Both the position numbers and the translations under genes were made by a program. A stretch of DNA of 64,000 nt from Microlunatus soli. GTDB lineage: Bacteria > Actinomycetota > Actinomycetes > Propionibacteriales > Propionibacteriaceae. The notes beneath the pieces were generated by a model. It was not told the origin of the DNA, did no database searches, and worked only from the letters and a program-made list of their open reading frames with translations. The stretch is taken from assembly GCF_900105385.1 (NCBI RefSeq), contig NZ_LT629772.1:3038001-3102000 (forward strand), given 5' to 3'. Shown in pieces: positions 1 through 8,439 of this stretch. Each line of letters begins with the position of its first letter. Position 1 is the first letter of the stretch.

Positions 1-294
1 GGGCAGTTCGGCGGAATAGACGCCGTCGGAGGCGGCCCAGCCGCCCTTGTTCGCCCAGCCGCCGCCGCTGTTGCCGAAGGCGCGGAAGGCCTGGGTCAGC
101 TCGGTGTTGGCGGTCGCGGTGGGCTTCAGCACCGCGCCGGTGTCACCGGTGGCGCACGATCCCAGGTCACCGACGGCCGTTGGGGCGTCGGCTGGGTTCG
201 AGGTGTCTGCTCGGGCCGGCAGGCCGACCAGCGCGACGGTGGCGACGCCGGCCAGCAGGGCCGCGCCGAGCGCGGGTCGAGGTCGGATTCTCAT
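1..294 (-). CDS. Secreted protein, N-terminal part only (runs off left edge)
   Basis: The window holds the first 98 codons; the reading frame is open to base 1. Residues 1-30 form a typical Sec signal peptide: arginines at 2, 4 and 6, an Ala/Leu/Val-rich core and an AxA cleavage site (ARA then DTSN). The mature start has a stretch rich in Gly, Trp and Asn followed by GWAASDGVYSAELP. That style occurs at the N-terminus of extracellular glycoside-hydrolase-like beta-propeller proteins, but too little is present to name a family. ATG is the first start after the signal-peptide arginines and follows a weak purine tract. Function unknown; export is well supported. Confidence 0.6.
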   Translation of the reverse strand, partial: MRIRPRPALGAALLAGVATVALVGLPARADTSNPADAPTAVGDLGSCATGDTGAVLKPTATANTELTQAFRAFGNSGGGWANKGGWAASDGVYSAELP

Positions 295-375
295 GTCAGG
301 TGGTTTCCCCTCTGGCGCTCACCATCGATCTGACCGGCGCCCGATGGCGCTCACGAGTCGGCGTGGGAGACACAA

Positions 376-389
376 TGTCAACGTTGTCA
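376..389. promoter_or_regulatory. LacI-type operator-like imperfect palindrome
   Basis: TGTCAACGTTGTCA is a near palindrome centred on AACGTT (12 of 14 positions symmetric). LacI-family operators often have a central CG in such a palindrome. Read leftwards it contains TTGACA, a good -35 hexamer, 82-95 nt before the secreted-protein start. A regulatory role is inferred; no LacI regulator lies in the window. Confidence 0.3.
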
Positions 390-686
390 TCGGCTTCGTC
401 GGAACACTATGGGAGGCCCACGACGCTGTCAACCAGCTGATCACTACGGCTGACACCGCGTCCGCCCCAACCCGCCGACCCGTCAGTTTCTCCCGCAGTT
501 TCGCGGTGTGTCGCGGAGGAATTGACGGGTCACCCCTGGACGAAGAGGTCGACCCGGCCGGAACGCACCCTCAGATCGCGACCGGCTCGATCTCGAGTTC
601 GTGCGCCTTCTCCGGCCGCGCCCGCCCGGCTCCGACTGGGCCCCGTCCGGCCTGCAGCGGATCGATGGTTCGCCCCGCTCGACCTC

Positions 687-692
687 TAGACT
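687..692 (+). promoter_or_regulatory. -10 hexamer of a leaderless promoter
   Basis: TAGACT ends 7 nt before the GTG at 700, with no Shine-Dalgarno between. This is the arrangement expected when transcription starts at the first base of the start codon. Confidence 0.4.
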
Positions 693-699
693 GCGTGCC

Positions 700-1398
700 G
701 TGGATGGGACCGAACGCGGGCGGGTGTGGATCGACGAGACCCCGCCGCAGGACTGGGCGGCCCCGCAGCTGGTGCACGACTTCCCGGCCGATCCGGGTCC
801 GCGGCATTCGAAATGGATGACCCGCGGGATCCCGATCTTGGTGATCGTTCTGGTGCTGGTGGCGATCTGGGCGCTCGGCGGATTCAGGACCCGGCAGGAT
901 CGCGCCACGGTGCTGCAGCCGGGTCAGCATTTCACCAATGGCGCCTACGTCCTGACCCTTGATCGGGCGACCGTCCAACGCAAGAAGGGCTACGGCGACG
1001 ACCCGTACATCCAGGAGCTCGTCGTGCACGGCACGGCCAAGAACATCTGGACCGAGACGGCGCGGCCCGACGGCCGATGGTTCCTGGCCACCAACGATCA
1101 CCAGAGCTCCATCAAGGAAGGCGAACTGGTCTCGATCGATTACGGCGACGACGCCCCGTCCGACACCCCCGACGACCTGACACCGGGGCTGCCGGCGATG
1201 CCGATCACCGTCGACTTCGAGTTCGCCGACACGTTCCGGCCCGAACACAAGTCGATCATCGTCGCGATGCGCGGAATCGATTACAGCAACCACTCCGTCA
1301 CGACCACCAGTGATGAGAAGACCTGGGGACCGAGCAACAACGGCAGCTTCCGCGTCCGGCTGCCGGTCACCGTCCTTCCGGCCGACGACGACTACTGA
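700..1398 (+). CDS. Single-pass membrane protein of unknown function
   Basis: 232 residues from the GTG at 700. A short cytoplasmic N-terminus is followed by one membrane helix (about residues 46-62, ILVIVLVLVAIWALGG) and an extracellular domain of about 165 residues with beta-rich alternation (LTLDRATVQRKKGYGDD). The start was chosen because the open frame upstream of 700 is Arg/Pro-rich without homology-like character, and a -10-like TAGACT sits 7 nt before this GTG. Layout (short tail, one helix, exported beta domain) matches the two convergent proteins at 1439-2628, suggesting one paralogous family or module. No catalytic motif recognised. Confidence 0.65.
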   Translation: MDGTERGRVWIDETPPQDWAAPQLVHDFPADPGPRHSKWMTRGIPILVIVLVLVAIWALGGFRTRQDRATVLQPGQHFTNGAYVLTLDRATVQRKKGYGDDPYIQELVVHGTAKNIWTETARPDGRWFLATNDHQSSIKEGELVSIDYGDDAPSDTPDDLTPGLPAMPITVDFEFADTFRPEHKSIIVAMRGIDYSNHSVTTTSDEKTWGPSNNGSFRVRLPVTVLPADDDY

Positions 1399-1438
1399 TC
1401 GACCGTTGGCGGCGCCGACACCGTGCGCGAGCCGAGGA

Positions 1439-2008
1439 TCAGGCCGGCCGCAGCACCTTGGTCGGTGCCGACGAGGCCGGATCGGGAGTGGCCAGGCCGT
1501 AGATCCTGTCCTTGAACCGGGCCGGGACCTCGAACACCTGCTCCAGCCGCCACGGCTTCTTCGGAGTGATCGGGTGGTCGTAGTCGCCGCAGTACTGCGG
1601 CAACTTCCGGTTGTAGAAGGAGGTCTGCGGCTCCCAGGCGCGGCGGTCGTCCGACACCAGCAGGAGCGAGCACGGCACGGTCTCCATCTTGCGCGGGATC
1701 GTGACCTCCACCTCCGCGACCACCCAGATCGCTCCGGCCGCCGCCGGATGCGTCTCCTCCCCATCGGTCACGGTCTCGGTCTGTCGCAGTGCGACCACCC
1801 GGTAGGTGGTGTCGTCGATGGTCGACGACGCTCCGGGCGGGAGCTGTTCGAAGCGCTCGTAGGTGTGCGCACCGGCATAGGTGACCCAGACCGCGAGGAA
1901 GATGATCACCAGGCAGAACGCCATCCCGGCCACCACCCAGGAACGGGAACGTTCGGACAGGGAGCCCTCCCGGAAGGAGCGCTCGCGGGGTTGCGTCGCG
2001 TCGTTCAT
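1439..2008 (-). CDS. Single-pass membrane protein of unknown function
   Basis: 189 residues. Basic N-terminal tail, one helix around residues 28-47 (MAFCLVIIFLAVWVTYAG), then an exported domain with two cysteines (VPCSLLL and QYCGDY) that could form a disulfide. The domain has the beta-strand pattern of DUF4352-like modules (TTYRVVALRQTETV, GAIWVVAEVEVTIPRKME), which is only a structural impression. Its start overlaps the stop of the upstream gene (2005-2628) by 4 nt, so the two are translationally coupled. Third gene of a leftward operon beginning at 4055. Its stop faces that of the rightward gene ending at 1398. Confidence 0.65.
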   Translation of the reverse strand: MNDATQPRERSFREGSLSERSRSWVVAGMAFCLVIIFLAVWVTYAGAHTYERFEQLPPGASSTIDDTTYRVVALRQTETVTDGEETHPAAAGAIWVVAEVEVTIPRKMETVPCSLLLVSDDRRAWEPQTSFYNRKLPQYCGDYDHPITPKKPWRLEQVFEVPARFKDRIYGLATPDPASSAPTKVLRPA

Positions 2009-2628
2009 CGGATCGGTCTTTCGCTCTGATCATCCGGCCTCAGCACGCGACCCTTGGCCGAGCGGTACCACTGCGCCGCATTGCTGTCATCGATGCCCAG
2101 ATCGACCCGGACCTGCTGCGGGGTGACGTAGAACATCTCGTCGTGATCAAGGGTCAGAACGGCGTCGTCCAGCTGCTTCGGATCAACCTGGTACAGCAGT
2201 GTCCCGGTGCCTTCGTAGCCGGCCCGCACCTTCAGGATCGAGTTACCGAACGGCTTGTAGGTCAGCCCGGACGCCTCCAGCGCGAGGCCGCCGAGGCCGC
2301 CGACGGTGGCCTCCTCACCCGGCACCCGATAGCTGATCGTGATCGCCAGGAACATGCCCGGTGTCTTGATGATCTTCTCTTCGTACGTGCCACCGTCGCT
2401 GAGCTCGGTGCCGGCCTCGACCTTGGTGACCGTGACGGTGCCGCCGTTCAACGATGCCGACTCACCCACCCGGACCGTACGCCGTGCCTTGAGGTCGCCG
2501 AGGGTGTCGCTGAGCTCCACCGCGATCCCGGTGACAACGATGCAGACCACCGCCAGCAGGATCGCGATCACCCGATCACGACGGGCATGGGATGCCGGCT
2601 GCGGCTGCCCAGCCTGCTGCCCGCTCAT
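2005..2628 (-). CDS. Single-pass membrane protein of unknown function, operon middle gene
   Basis: 207 residues. N-terminal 20 residues are polar and basic, a membrane helix spans about 22-41 (VIAILLAVVCIVVTGIAVEL), and the remainder is a predicted exported beta domain (VRVGESASLNGGTVTVTKVEAG, then GMFLAITISYRVPG). The VGESASLNGG...VTVTKVE pattern resembles DUF4352 or telomeric-repeat-binding-factor-like immunoglobulin domains of Gram-positive exported proteins; assignment is tentative. It overlaps both neighbours by 4 nt (ATGA type), so the three leftward genes are one coupled unit. Confidence 0.65.
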   Translation of the reverse strand: MSGQQAGQPQPASHARRDRVIAILLAVVCIVVTGIAVELSDTLGDLKARRTVRVGESASLNGGTVTVTKVEAGTELSDGGTYEEKIIKTPGMFLAITISYRVPGEEATVGGLGGLALEASGLTYKPFGNSILKVRAGYEGTGTLLYQVDPKQLDDAVLTLDHDEMFYVTPQQVRVDLGIDDSNAAQWYRSAKGRVLRPDDQSERPIR

Positions 2629-4055
2629 CCGACCGCTCCCACGGCTTGCCGGCCGGAGGCTGGTTCGATCAGTTCCTCGGCGGCGACCTGCTCAGCAGAG
2701 TTGTGCTGATCGGCGTCGAGCGTGCCGCGGACCTCGGCGCGGGTCCGGAAGATGATCAAGCAGCGACGCAGCGCGGCGGCGAGCAGGCAGAGCCGCCACG
2801 GTTCGAAGATCAGATCGATCACCAGGTTGTAGCTCGGCAGCCAGACCAGCCAGAAGGTGAACTGATGTCCGCCGATGGTGTTGGCCAACAACCAGTCGAA
2901 CGCCGAGGTGGCGATCTTCTGCGCGCCGTACACCACGACGTAGGCGCCCAGGAAGCTGAAGCCGGCCCGCAGGATCAGCCGCAACGAGTGCAGGGTCGGC
3001 AGGTACTTGTCGTCGATGTCGCCGAGGAAGGCTTCCTTGACCTGCGACATCACTGCCTTACCGGCCCGCGCCGCGCGGTCCTCCTCGGTCTGTCTGGCGG
3101 CACGTTCGAGGACCCGTCGAGCAACCCGGACCCGGGAGGCGAGCGGCTTGCCGGCTCGCCACAGCTCGCCGATCGAGATCACACTGGATCCGTAGATCAG
3201 GGCCGCGATGGCCAGCCAGAAGATCGGTTCGGCCAGCCCCGAGGTGATCACCGGCCAGGCGTGCTCGGTGATGAACGACCAGACCGCCGACAGCACCGCG
3301 GGCAGGTTGATGCCCAGTGCGGCGACCGCGTCGGCGACGACGTTCTTGAAGGTCTCCAACCATCCGAAGATCGCCCGATCGGCGACCCAGAACTTGATCT
3401 GGGACATGATGTCGACGCCGGCGGTGATGGTGACCAACACGAAGAACGACTCGATGAAGGTGCCGACGATGCCCAACGGTCGCCAGCCGGTGCGTTCCTG
3501 GAGTGCGTCGACGAGACGCCGTACGAGGTAGGCGCCGACGATGATCGACAGCACGACGATGTAGCGGCTGACCGGCACGTCGTCACCATTGAGGCGCAGT
3601 CCCCCGATGATGGTGTCCTCGGCGAACGCGCCACCGGACCGGAACCAGTCCTCGATGATCATCTGGTCACTGGCCTTGGTGACCAACCCGTAGGCGGTGT
3701 AGATGCCGAGGAACGGCAGCAGGGTCATCGCCAGCAGGCCGGTGACGCTGGTGTCCCGGTCGTCCTCCTCGAGCTCCTGCCGTGGGATCAGTCGGCGGAC
3801 CCCGAGCGCGTTGCCGACCAGTCGCAGGATCAGCACCACCGCGGCCAGCTTGCTGACGAACGAGAAGGCGAAGATCAACAATCCCAACCAGGGATTGATG
3901 TGTCCGGCCGGGATCGCGAGCTTCAACGCGAGCTGGTAGCCGAGCCAGCCGAACAGGAAGATCGCCACGATCTTGGGCAGCATTCGCCACCAGATCCGTG
4001 TGGTGTCCAGCACCAGGATCCGGATGTCGGTCCACACCATCGCCAGCGGGGTCAT
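2625..4055 (-). CDS. Multi-pass membrane protein of unknown function, first gene of three
   Basis: 476 residues with about seven to nine hydrophobic segments: near 27-46, 60-90, a pair around 155-215, several between 240 and 310, and a C-terminal pair around 370-420. Between segments are basic cytoplasmic loops, including an Arg-rich stretch (SRVRVARRVLERAARQTEEDR). No transporter signature, Walker motif or enzyme motif is visible. It heads the operon with the two single-pass proteins and probably forms a complex with them. The ATG at 4055 has a TATGAT hexamer 8 nt upstream and no ribosome binding site, so the operon mRNA is likely leaderless. Confidence 0.7.
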   Translation of the reverse strand: MTPLAMVWTDIRILVLDTTRIWWRMLPKIVAIFLFGWLGYQLALKLAIPAGHINPWLGLLIFAFSFVSKLAAVVLILRLVGNALGVRRLIPRQELEEDDRDTSVTGLLAMTLLPFLGIYTAYGLVTKASDQMIIEDWFRSGGAFAEDTIIGGLRLNGDDVPVSRYIVVLSIIVGAYLVRRLVDALQERTGWRPLGIVGTFIESFFVLVTITAGVDIMSQIKFWVADRAIFGWLETFKNVVADAVAALGINLPAVLSAVWSFITEHAWPVITSGLAEPIFWLAIAALIYGSSVISIGELWRAGKPLASRVRVARRVLERAARQTEEDRAARAGKAVMSQVKEAFLGDIDDKYLPTLHSLRLILRAGFSFLGAYVVVYGAQKIATSAFDWLLANTIGGHQFTFWLVWLPSYNLVIDLIFEPWRLCLLAAALRRCLIIFRTRAEVRGTLDADQHNSAEQVAAEELIEPASGRQAVGAVG

Positions 4056-4063
4056 CGCGGGCG

Positions 4064-4069
4064 ATCATA
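4064..4069 (-). promoter_or_regulatory. -10 hexamer of a leaderless promoter
   Basis: TATGAT on the minus strand, 8 nt before the ATG at 4055 of the three-gene membrane operon. It is one base off the consensus TATAAT. Confidence 0.45.
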
Positions 4070-4319
4070 ACGGCCCGACCGGGCATCTCCCGAAGTTGTC
4101 AGAGCGTCGTTCGGTCGAAGCACGGCGACCTCGTGACAAGTGGGGGTCCGGAGTGCCTGAAATCGATATCACGATGCGGAGCGGCGGTGGCTCCTGACGG
4201 CGCGGGACCGGTAGATTCTGTGCCGTCGGCTCGTGGTCGCGTCGGGGAATCGATCGCGGCGGGAGCGGGCCGCATCCGAACCGACCGTTCCGACGACTAG
4301 CCCGAGGTGTGCGTTCTCC

Positions 4320-5432
4320 GTGTCCGATATCAATCTTCATCCCGGTCTGGCCCAGCTGGCGACGCTGAGCGGCGTGCAGACCCGTTCGATCAGCCCGGAG
4401 AATTTCGATGGCTCGGCCGGCGGCGGTGGTCGCGCGACCGAGGGGACCGGCGCCCGCGCGGCCCGCGACCTGGGTCAGGGTTGGAAGGTGTCGCCGAGTG
4501 TCGCGGTGCCGGCCGGTGAGACCTTCGAACTGGCCGCGATCGACGGGCCCGGCAAGATCACCCATTTCTGGATCACCACCCACAAGAACAACTGGCGCAC
4601 GCTGGTGCTGCGGGCCTACTGGGACGGCAGCGACGAGCCCGCGATCGAGGTCCCGTACGGCGACTTCTTCGCTTCCGGCTGGGGTCGTTTCGCGCAGGTC
4701 AACAGCCAGCCGATCGCGGCCAATCCGAACGGCGGCTTCAACTCCTACTGGCCGATGCCGTTCGCCTCCGGGGCGCGCTGGACGATCGAGAACACCTCGG
4801 CGGCCGAGGCGATCGTCTACTACCAGATCACCTACGAGACCGGCGGCGACTACTCCGGCCTGGGCTATCTGCACGCCCAGTGGCGGCGCAGCAATCCCCT
4901 TCCTGCCAAGGAGAATCACCCGATCCTGGTCGGTGTCGAAGGGGCCGGACACTATGTCGGCAGCTACCTGGCCTGGGGTGTGAACAGCACCGGCTGGTGG
5001 GGCGAGGGCGAGATCAAGTTCTACCTCGACGACGATGACGACTACCCGACGATCTGCGGCACCGGCACCGAGGACTACTTCGGTGGCGCCTGGAACTTCG
5101 ACGTCCCCGGACAGGGCTACACCGAATTCTCCACCCCGTATCTGGGGATGCCGCAGGTGATCCGGCCGGATGGACTGTACGACTCCCAGCAGCGGTTCGG
5201 GATGTACCGCTGGCACATCGCCGACCCGATCCACTTCCGGACCGGGATCGACGTCGAGATCCAAGCCCTCGGCTGGCACGGCGGCGGCCGCTACCTGCCG
5301 CTCACCGACGACATCGCCTCGACTGCGCTGTTCTACCTCGATCGGCCGACTGCCGCGCGACCGGAGGCGCCGACCTACGACACGATGGAACTCGGCGACC
5401 ACGGCGACGCCGGCCCCGCAACCAGTCCGTAA
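4320..5432 (+). CDS. GH172 family (DUF2961) glycoside-hydrolase-like protein
   Basis: 370 residues from GTG 4320. The sequence has the hallmarks of the DUF2961/GH172 family: an N-terminal GPGKITHFWITT segment, a WPMPF motif, and GTGTEDYFGGAWNF near residue 247, the most conserved stretch of the family. GH172 members act on furanosides (difructose dianhydride or D-arabinofuranoside chemistry). The exact substrate here cannot be told. There is no signal peptide from this start, so a cytoplasmic enzyme is expected. An upstream extension of 29 codons is in frame but Arg/Pro-rich and is rejected. The length is usual for a single-domain, two-jelly-roll member. It stands alone, with no sugar transporter next to it. 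Confidence 0.8.
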   Translation: MSDINLHPGLAQLATLSGVQTRSISPENFDGSAGGGGRATEGTGARAARDLGQGWKVSPSVAVPAGETFELAAIDGPGKITHFWITTHKNNWRTLVLRAYWDGSDEPAIEVPYGDFFASGWGRFAQVNSQPIAANPNGGFNSYWPMPFASGARWTIENTSAAEAIVYYQITYETGGDYSGLGYLHAQWRRSNPLPAKENHPILVGVEGAGHYVGSYLAWGVNSTGWWGEGEIKFYLDDDDDYPTICGTGTEDYFGGAWNFDVPGQGYTEFSTPYLGMPQVIRPDGLYDSQQRFGMYRWHIADPIHFRTGIDVEIQALGWHGGGRYLPLTDDIASTALFYLDRPTAARPEAPTYDTMELGDHGDAGPATSP

Positions 5433-5611
5433 CGGCTGCCCGCCGCGGCGAGGACCGACGGTCTCGGATCCGGCAGCCGCTCGGCCATGTCTGGGCGGCG
5501 GCCGCGGCCGGACCGACCTCGCCGTACGTGCCGTACACGATCATCGGGGTCCTGAACCGGTAGCGTTCCGAGCGGCGAAGGACGCCGGCTCAGCACTCTG
5601 ATCGGAGGATC

Positions 5612-6067
5612 ATGACCAGCAGCGATCCCACCCGCGAACCCGGTTCAGAGACCGGCGGCCGGCTGCGGAAGTCCAACACCCGGGACGCCGAGGACTCCGA
5701 ATCCTCGACCGATCTGGTTCCGCGGGATCAGACCGGTGACGTTGTCGACCCGACCGAACGCGGCCGGACGCCCACCGGCCGGAAGGGCGGTGGCACAACA
5801 GCCGCGGCCAATCGGCAGACCCGGATCGGAGCGGCCTGGGCGGCCGTCGCGGTCGGCGTGGTGGTCCTGGTGCTGTTGTTGATCTTCATCCTGCAGAACC
5901 TGGACCCGGTCACCGTCACCTACTTCGGTGCCCGCGGGACGATGCCGCTGGGCGTGCTGTTGCTGTTCGCCGCGGCCGGCGGCGCGCTGCTGGTGATCGT
6001 GCTCGGCGTCGCCCGGATGCTGCAGCTGCGTCTGCTGGCCCGCCGCGACCGCAAATCCCTCCGCTGA
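5612..6067 (+). CDS. LapA-domain (DUF1049) membrane protein
   Basis: 151 residues. The first 70 are polar and disordered. Two membrane helices follow (about 72-92, WAAVAVGVVVLVLLLIFIL, and about 110-135) with the characteristic short linker QNLDPVTVTYFGARGTMPLG, which is the signature of the lipopolysaccharide-assembly protein A domain (QN....V...F). In actinobacteria, which lack LPS, such proteins are general envelope proteins of unknown role. The ATG is preceded by a good GGAGG ribosome site at about 5603-5607. It converges with the leftward DUF721 gene; only 24 nt separate the stops. Confidence 0.75.
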   Translation: MTSSDPTREPGSETGGRLRKSNTRDAEDSESSTDLVPRDQTGDVVDPTERGRTPTGRKGGGTTAAANRQTRIGAAWAAVAVGVVVLVLLLIFILQNLDPVTVTYFGARGTMPLGVLLLFAAAGGALLVIVLGVARMLQLRLLARRDRKSLR

Positions 6068-6091
6068 CCCGAAGCAAACCCCGAGGGTGCT

Positions 6092-6649
6092 TCAGCCGTA
6101 GGTGTCGCGGGGGCCGCGGCCATCCCGTACGGATCGGCGGCCCTTCTTCCAGGACGGGGCCTCCGGGCCGCGGATCTCCACCCGGGTGACGGTGCCGTCA
6201 CCGAGGGCTTCGTTGAGTTTGGCGACCAGTTGCGGCGCCATCGTCCGCAGCGAGGTGGCCCAGGCGGTCGAGTCCGTCCGGACCGTCAGGATGGTGTCCT
6301 GGTAACCGACCGGCGTGCTGTGCGCGGCGTTGACCGGACCGACCAGGGCCGGCCATCTGCCGAGCAACAGCCGGACACTGATCTCCTTCGACCAACCCTG
6401 CGACTCGACCAGCCGATCCATCGCGGCGCCGAGTAACTGCGGGTCACGATCATCCGGATGCGCACCAGCCGACTGCGGGTCGAACGGTCGCTGCTTGCGG
6501 GCCCGGCGACGGCGATACTTGCTGCCCGCCACCGAACCGGCGATCGCCCGGGCGAGCCCGAGACCGGTCGGATCGTGCTGCTCCTGCTGGTCCGGATCGA
6601 CGGGCGCTCCGTCGGGCTGCGGTCGGTCGGATTCCTCGACCCCGCTCAC
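6092..6649 (-). CDS. DUF721 (DciA-like) protein
   Basis: 185 residues. A polar N-terminus with a basic patch (KYRRRRARKQRPFDP) is followed by the DUF721 domain at about 70-165: WSKEISVRLLLGRWPALVGPVNAAHSTPVG then LTVRTDSTAWATSLRTMAPQLVAKLN. DciA of this family loads or regulates the replicative DnaB helicase in bacteria lacking DnaC. The gene is the usual partner of recF near the origin in actinobacteria. Its start overlaps the recF stop by 4 nt (6646-6649), so it is translated from the recF message. In most relatives gyrB follows, but here it does not. Role as a helicase-loading factor is inferred from the family. Confidence 0.85.
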   Translation of the reverse strand: MSGVEESDRPQPDGAPVDPDQQEQHDPTGLGLARAIAGSVAGSKYRRRRARKQRPFDPQSAGAHPDDRDPQLLGAAMDRLVESQGWSKEISVRLLLGRWPALVGPVNAAHSTPVGYQDTILTVRTDSTAWATSLRTMAPQLVAKLNEALGDGTVTRVEIRGPEAPSWKKGRRSVRDGRGPRDTYG

Positions 6650-7911
6650 GGCGAATCCTTCCCCGACTCCGCTTCGCCCGACTCTGCTTCGCCCAGCTCC
6701 ACTTCGCCCGACTCTGCTTCATCGGGGGTGACAGTGCCGTCGGCGACCCGGTAGCGGCGGCCGGCGAGTTGGGCGGGGACGTCGTCGGCGACGGCTGCGG
6801 TGATCAGGACCTGTTCGGCGTCCAGGATCTGGCCGGCCAGCCGGTCCCGTCGGGTGGCGTCCAGTTCGGCGAACACGTCGTCCAGCACCAGGACCGGCTC
6901 GACGCCGTCGGCCCGCAACAGCGCGAAGCTGCCCAGCCGCAGCGCCAGCGCCAGCGACCAGGACTCGCCGTGGCTGGCGTAGCCGCGCGCCGGCAGCTCA
7001 CCGATGGACAGCACGATGTCGTCACGATGCGGGCCGACCAGGCTGATCCCGCGTTGGATCTCGTCGGGGCGACGCTCGGCCATCCGTTCGGTCAGGGCGC
7101 CGGCCAGTTGCTCGGTCGACGGGGTCGAGTCCTCGGTCGTGACGGCGTCCTCGGAGGCGGCCGGGTCGTCGACCGTCGGGATGACGGTCGAGGTCTTGTA
7201 CTCCGCGGCAACCACGTTGTTGGTCGGCGCGATCTCGGCATAGGCCTTGCTGACAAGGGGTTCCAGCTCGGCCAGCGTCCGCAGTCGGGCCCGCAGCAGG
7301 GCGCCGCCCGCCTGGGCGAGATGGGAGTCCCAGACGTCCAGGGTCGATCCGGCCTCGGCCAGCACGTCGCCGCGACGACCACCGTACGATCGGCCGCTGA
7401 GCGACTTGAGCAGCGTGTTGCGTTGCTTCAACACCCGGTCGTAGTCGGCCTTGACGCCGGCCAGCCGCGGCCAACGGGAGATCACCAGGGTGTCGATGAA
7501 GCGGCGCCGTTCGCTCGGGTCGCCCTTGACCACGGCCAAGTCCTCGGGTGAGAAGACCACCGTCCGGAGCAGTCCGATCAGCTCGCGGGCCCGCGGCAGC
7601 GGCGACCGGTTCAGCTTGGCCTTGTTGGCCTTGCCGGGGGTGATCGCGATCTCCAGCTGCAGACTGCGGTTGTCGTCCAGGCCGGCCTGCACCCGGGCCT
7701 TCAGCAGCGCCAGCTCGGCACCGGCCCGGACCAACGGCGTCTCCGAGGCGACCCGGTGCGACGACATCGAGGACAGGTATTCGACACCTTCGACGAGATT
7801 GGTCTTGCCCTGGCCGTTGGCGCCGACGAAGGTCGTCACGCCGGGGCCGAGCGGGACGTCGATTCCGGCGTAGGACCGAAAATCGGTCAGCTGCAGATGA
7901 TCGACGTACAC
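6646..7911 (-). CDS. recF: DNA replication and repair protein RecF
   Basis: 421 residues, a little longer than the usual 370-400. SMC-like ATPase: Walker A GANGQGKTN at residues 30-38, the signature region and a Walker B LVLDDVFAELD near 345. RecF binds gapped DNA and helps load RecA with RecO and RecR. The extra length is a C-terminal acidic tail made of repeated SGE-rich units (GEVELGEAESGEAESGK), encoded by a degenerate 15-bp repeat near 6660-6722. The GTG at 7911 has TAGGGT 6 nt upstream and no Shine-Dalgarno, consistent with a leaderless message. It is separated from dnaN by gnd, an FG-GAP protein and the convergent PemK-like gene. Confidence 0.93.
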   Translation of the reverse strand: MYVDHLQLTDFRSYAGIDVPLGPGVTTFVGANGQGKTNLVEGVEYLSSMSSHRVASETPLVRAGAELALLKARVQAGLDDNRSLQLEIAITPGKANKAKLNRSPLPRARELIGLLRTVVFSPEDLAVVKGDPSERRRFIDTLVISRWPRLAGVKADYDRVLKQRNTLLKSLSGRSYGGRRGDVLAEAGSTLDVWDSHLAQAGGALLRARLRTLAELEPLVSKAYAEIAPTNNVVAAEYKTSTVIPTVDDPAASEDAVTTEDSTPSTEQLAGALTERMAERRPDEIQRGISLVGPHRDDIVLSIGELPARGYASHGESWSLALALRLGSFALLRADGVEPVLVLDDVFAELDATRRDRLAGQILDAEQVLITAAVADDVPAQLAGRRYRVADGTVTPDEAESGEVELGEAESGEAESGKDSP

Positions 7912-7917
7912 CTGACC

Positions 7918-7923
7918 ACCCTA
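7918..7923 (-). promoter_or_regulatory. -10 hexamer of a leaderless recF promoter
   Basis: TAGGGT on the minus strand ends 6 nt before the recF GTG (7909-7911). Confidence 0.4.
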
Positions 7924-8035
7924 ACCGCGTCGGCCCGATCCCTTCCCGCGCAGGTTCGCCGTTCTCGCGCAGGCTCTATCCTGCGCTGGAACCACGAAAC
8001 CGCGCGGAAACGACTGAGGGGTGGGGTGCGAGGCG

Positions 8036-8419
8036 GTGGCTGAGTATCGACCTGAGGAGAACGATCGGCCCGATCCTGGCGAGGTGTGCTGGGCGTGGGT
8101 CCCGTACCAGGAGGATCCGTCCCAGGGCAAGGACCGGCCGGTTTTGGTGATCGCCGTTCGGGCCGAGGACGGTACGCCGGTGGTCGACTGTCTGGTGCTG
8201 ACCAGCAAGGACCATGATCGCGACGCCGCCCAGAAAGCCGAGGCAGGGCGCTTCTGGATGGACATCGGCACCGGCGACTGGGACGCCGACCATCGCCCCA
8301 GTGAGGTCCGGCTGAATCGTCTGGTCACGCTGCGCAGTGCCGACGTCCGTCGCGAGGGGGCCGCCCTCGATCCCGACATCTACGCAGCGGTGATCGCCGC
8401 CCGCGCTCCGTACGCCTGA
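8036..8419 (+). CDS. PemK/MazF-like toxin-family protein without visible antitoxin
   Basis: 127 residues from GTG 8036 (an in-frame GTG at 8021 would add five). The N-terminus PDPGEVCWAWVPYQED followed by GKDRPVLVI matches the PemK/MazF SH3-like barrel pattern (G.vw.....GKxRP.lVi), and the C-terminus NRLVTLRSADVRR fits the conserved last strands. MazF-type members are sequence-specific mRNA endoribonucleases; many actinobacterial stand-alone homologues have no shown toxicity. The GKDRPVLVI motif is intact. No small antitoxin gene precedes it; the upstream 110 nt up to recF hold none. Convergent with the FG-GAP gene. Ribosome site: GAGGGG or GAGG just upstream, spacing ambiguous. Confidence 0.7.
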   Translation: MAEYRPEENDRPDPGEVCWAWVPYQEDPSQGKDRPVLVIAVRAEDGTPVVDCLVLTSKDHDRDAAQKAEAGRFWMDIGTGDWDADHRPSEVRLNRLVTLRSADVRREGAALDPDIYAAVIAARAPYA

Positions 8420-8439
8420 CCCCGCGCCGGGCGGCCGGT

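Larger units (their letters stand above)
295..699. other. Intergenic region between divergent genes
   Basis: No believable gene is seen on either strand; the open frames here are antisense or overlapping frames with arginine-rich composition. The region must carry the promoters of the leftward secreted protein and the rightward membrane protein. It contains an operator-like imperfect palindrome at 376-389 and a -10-like hexamer at 687-692. Confidence 0.5.

Noticed and set aside
571-1764. Long minus-strand open frame overlapping 700-2000
   Set aside because: Arg-rich, random-looking composition and antisense to two better genes; typical of GC-rich shadow frames.
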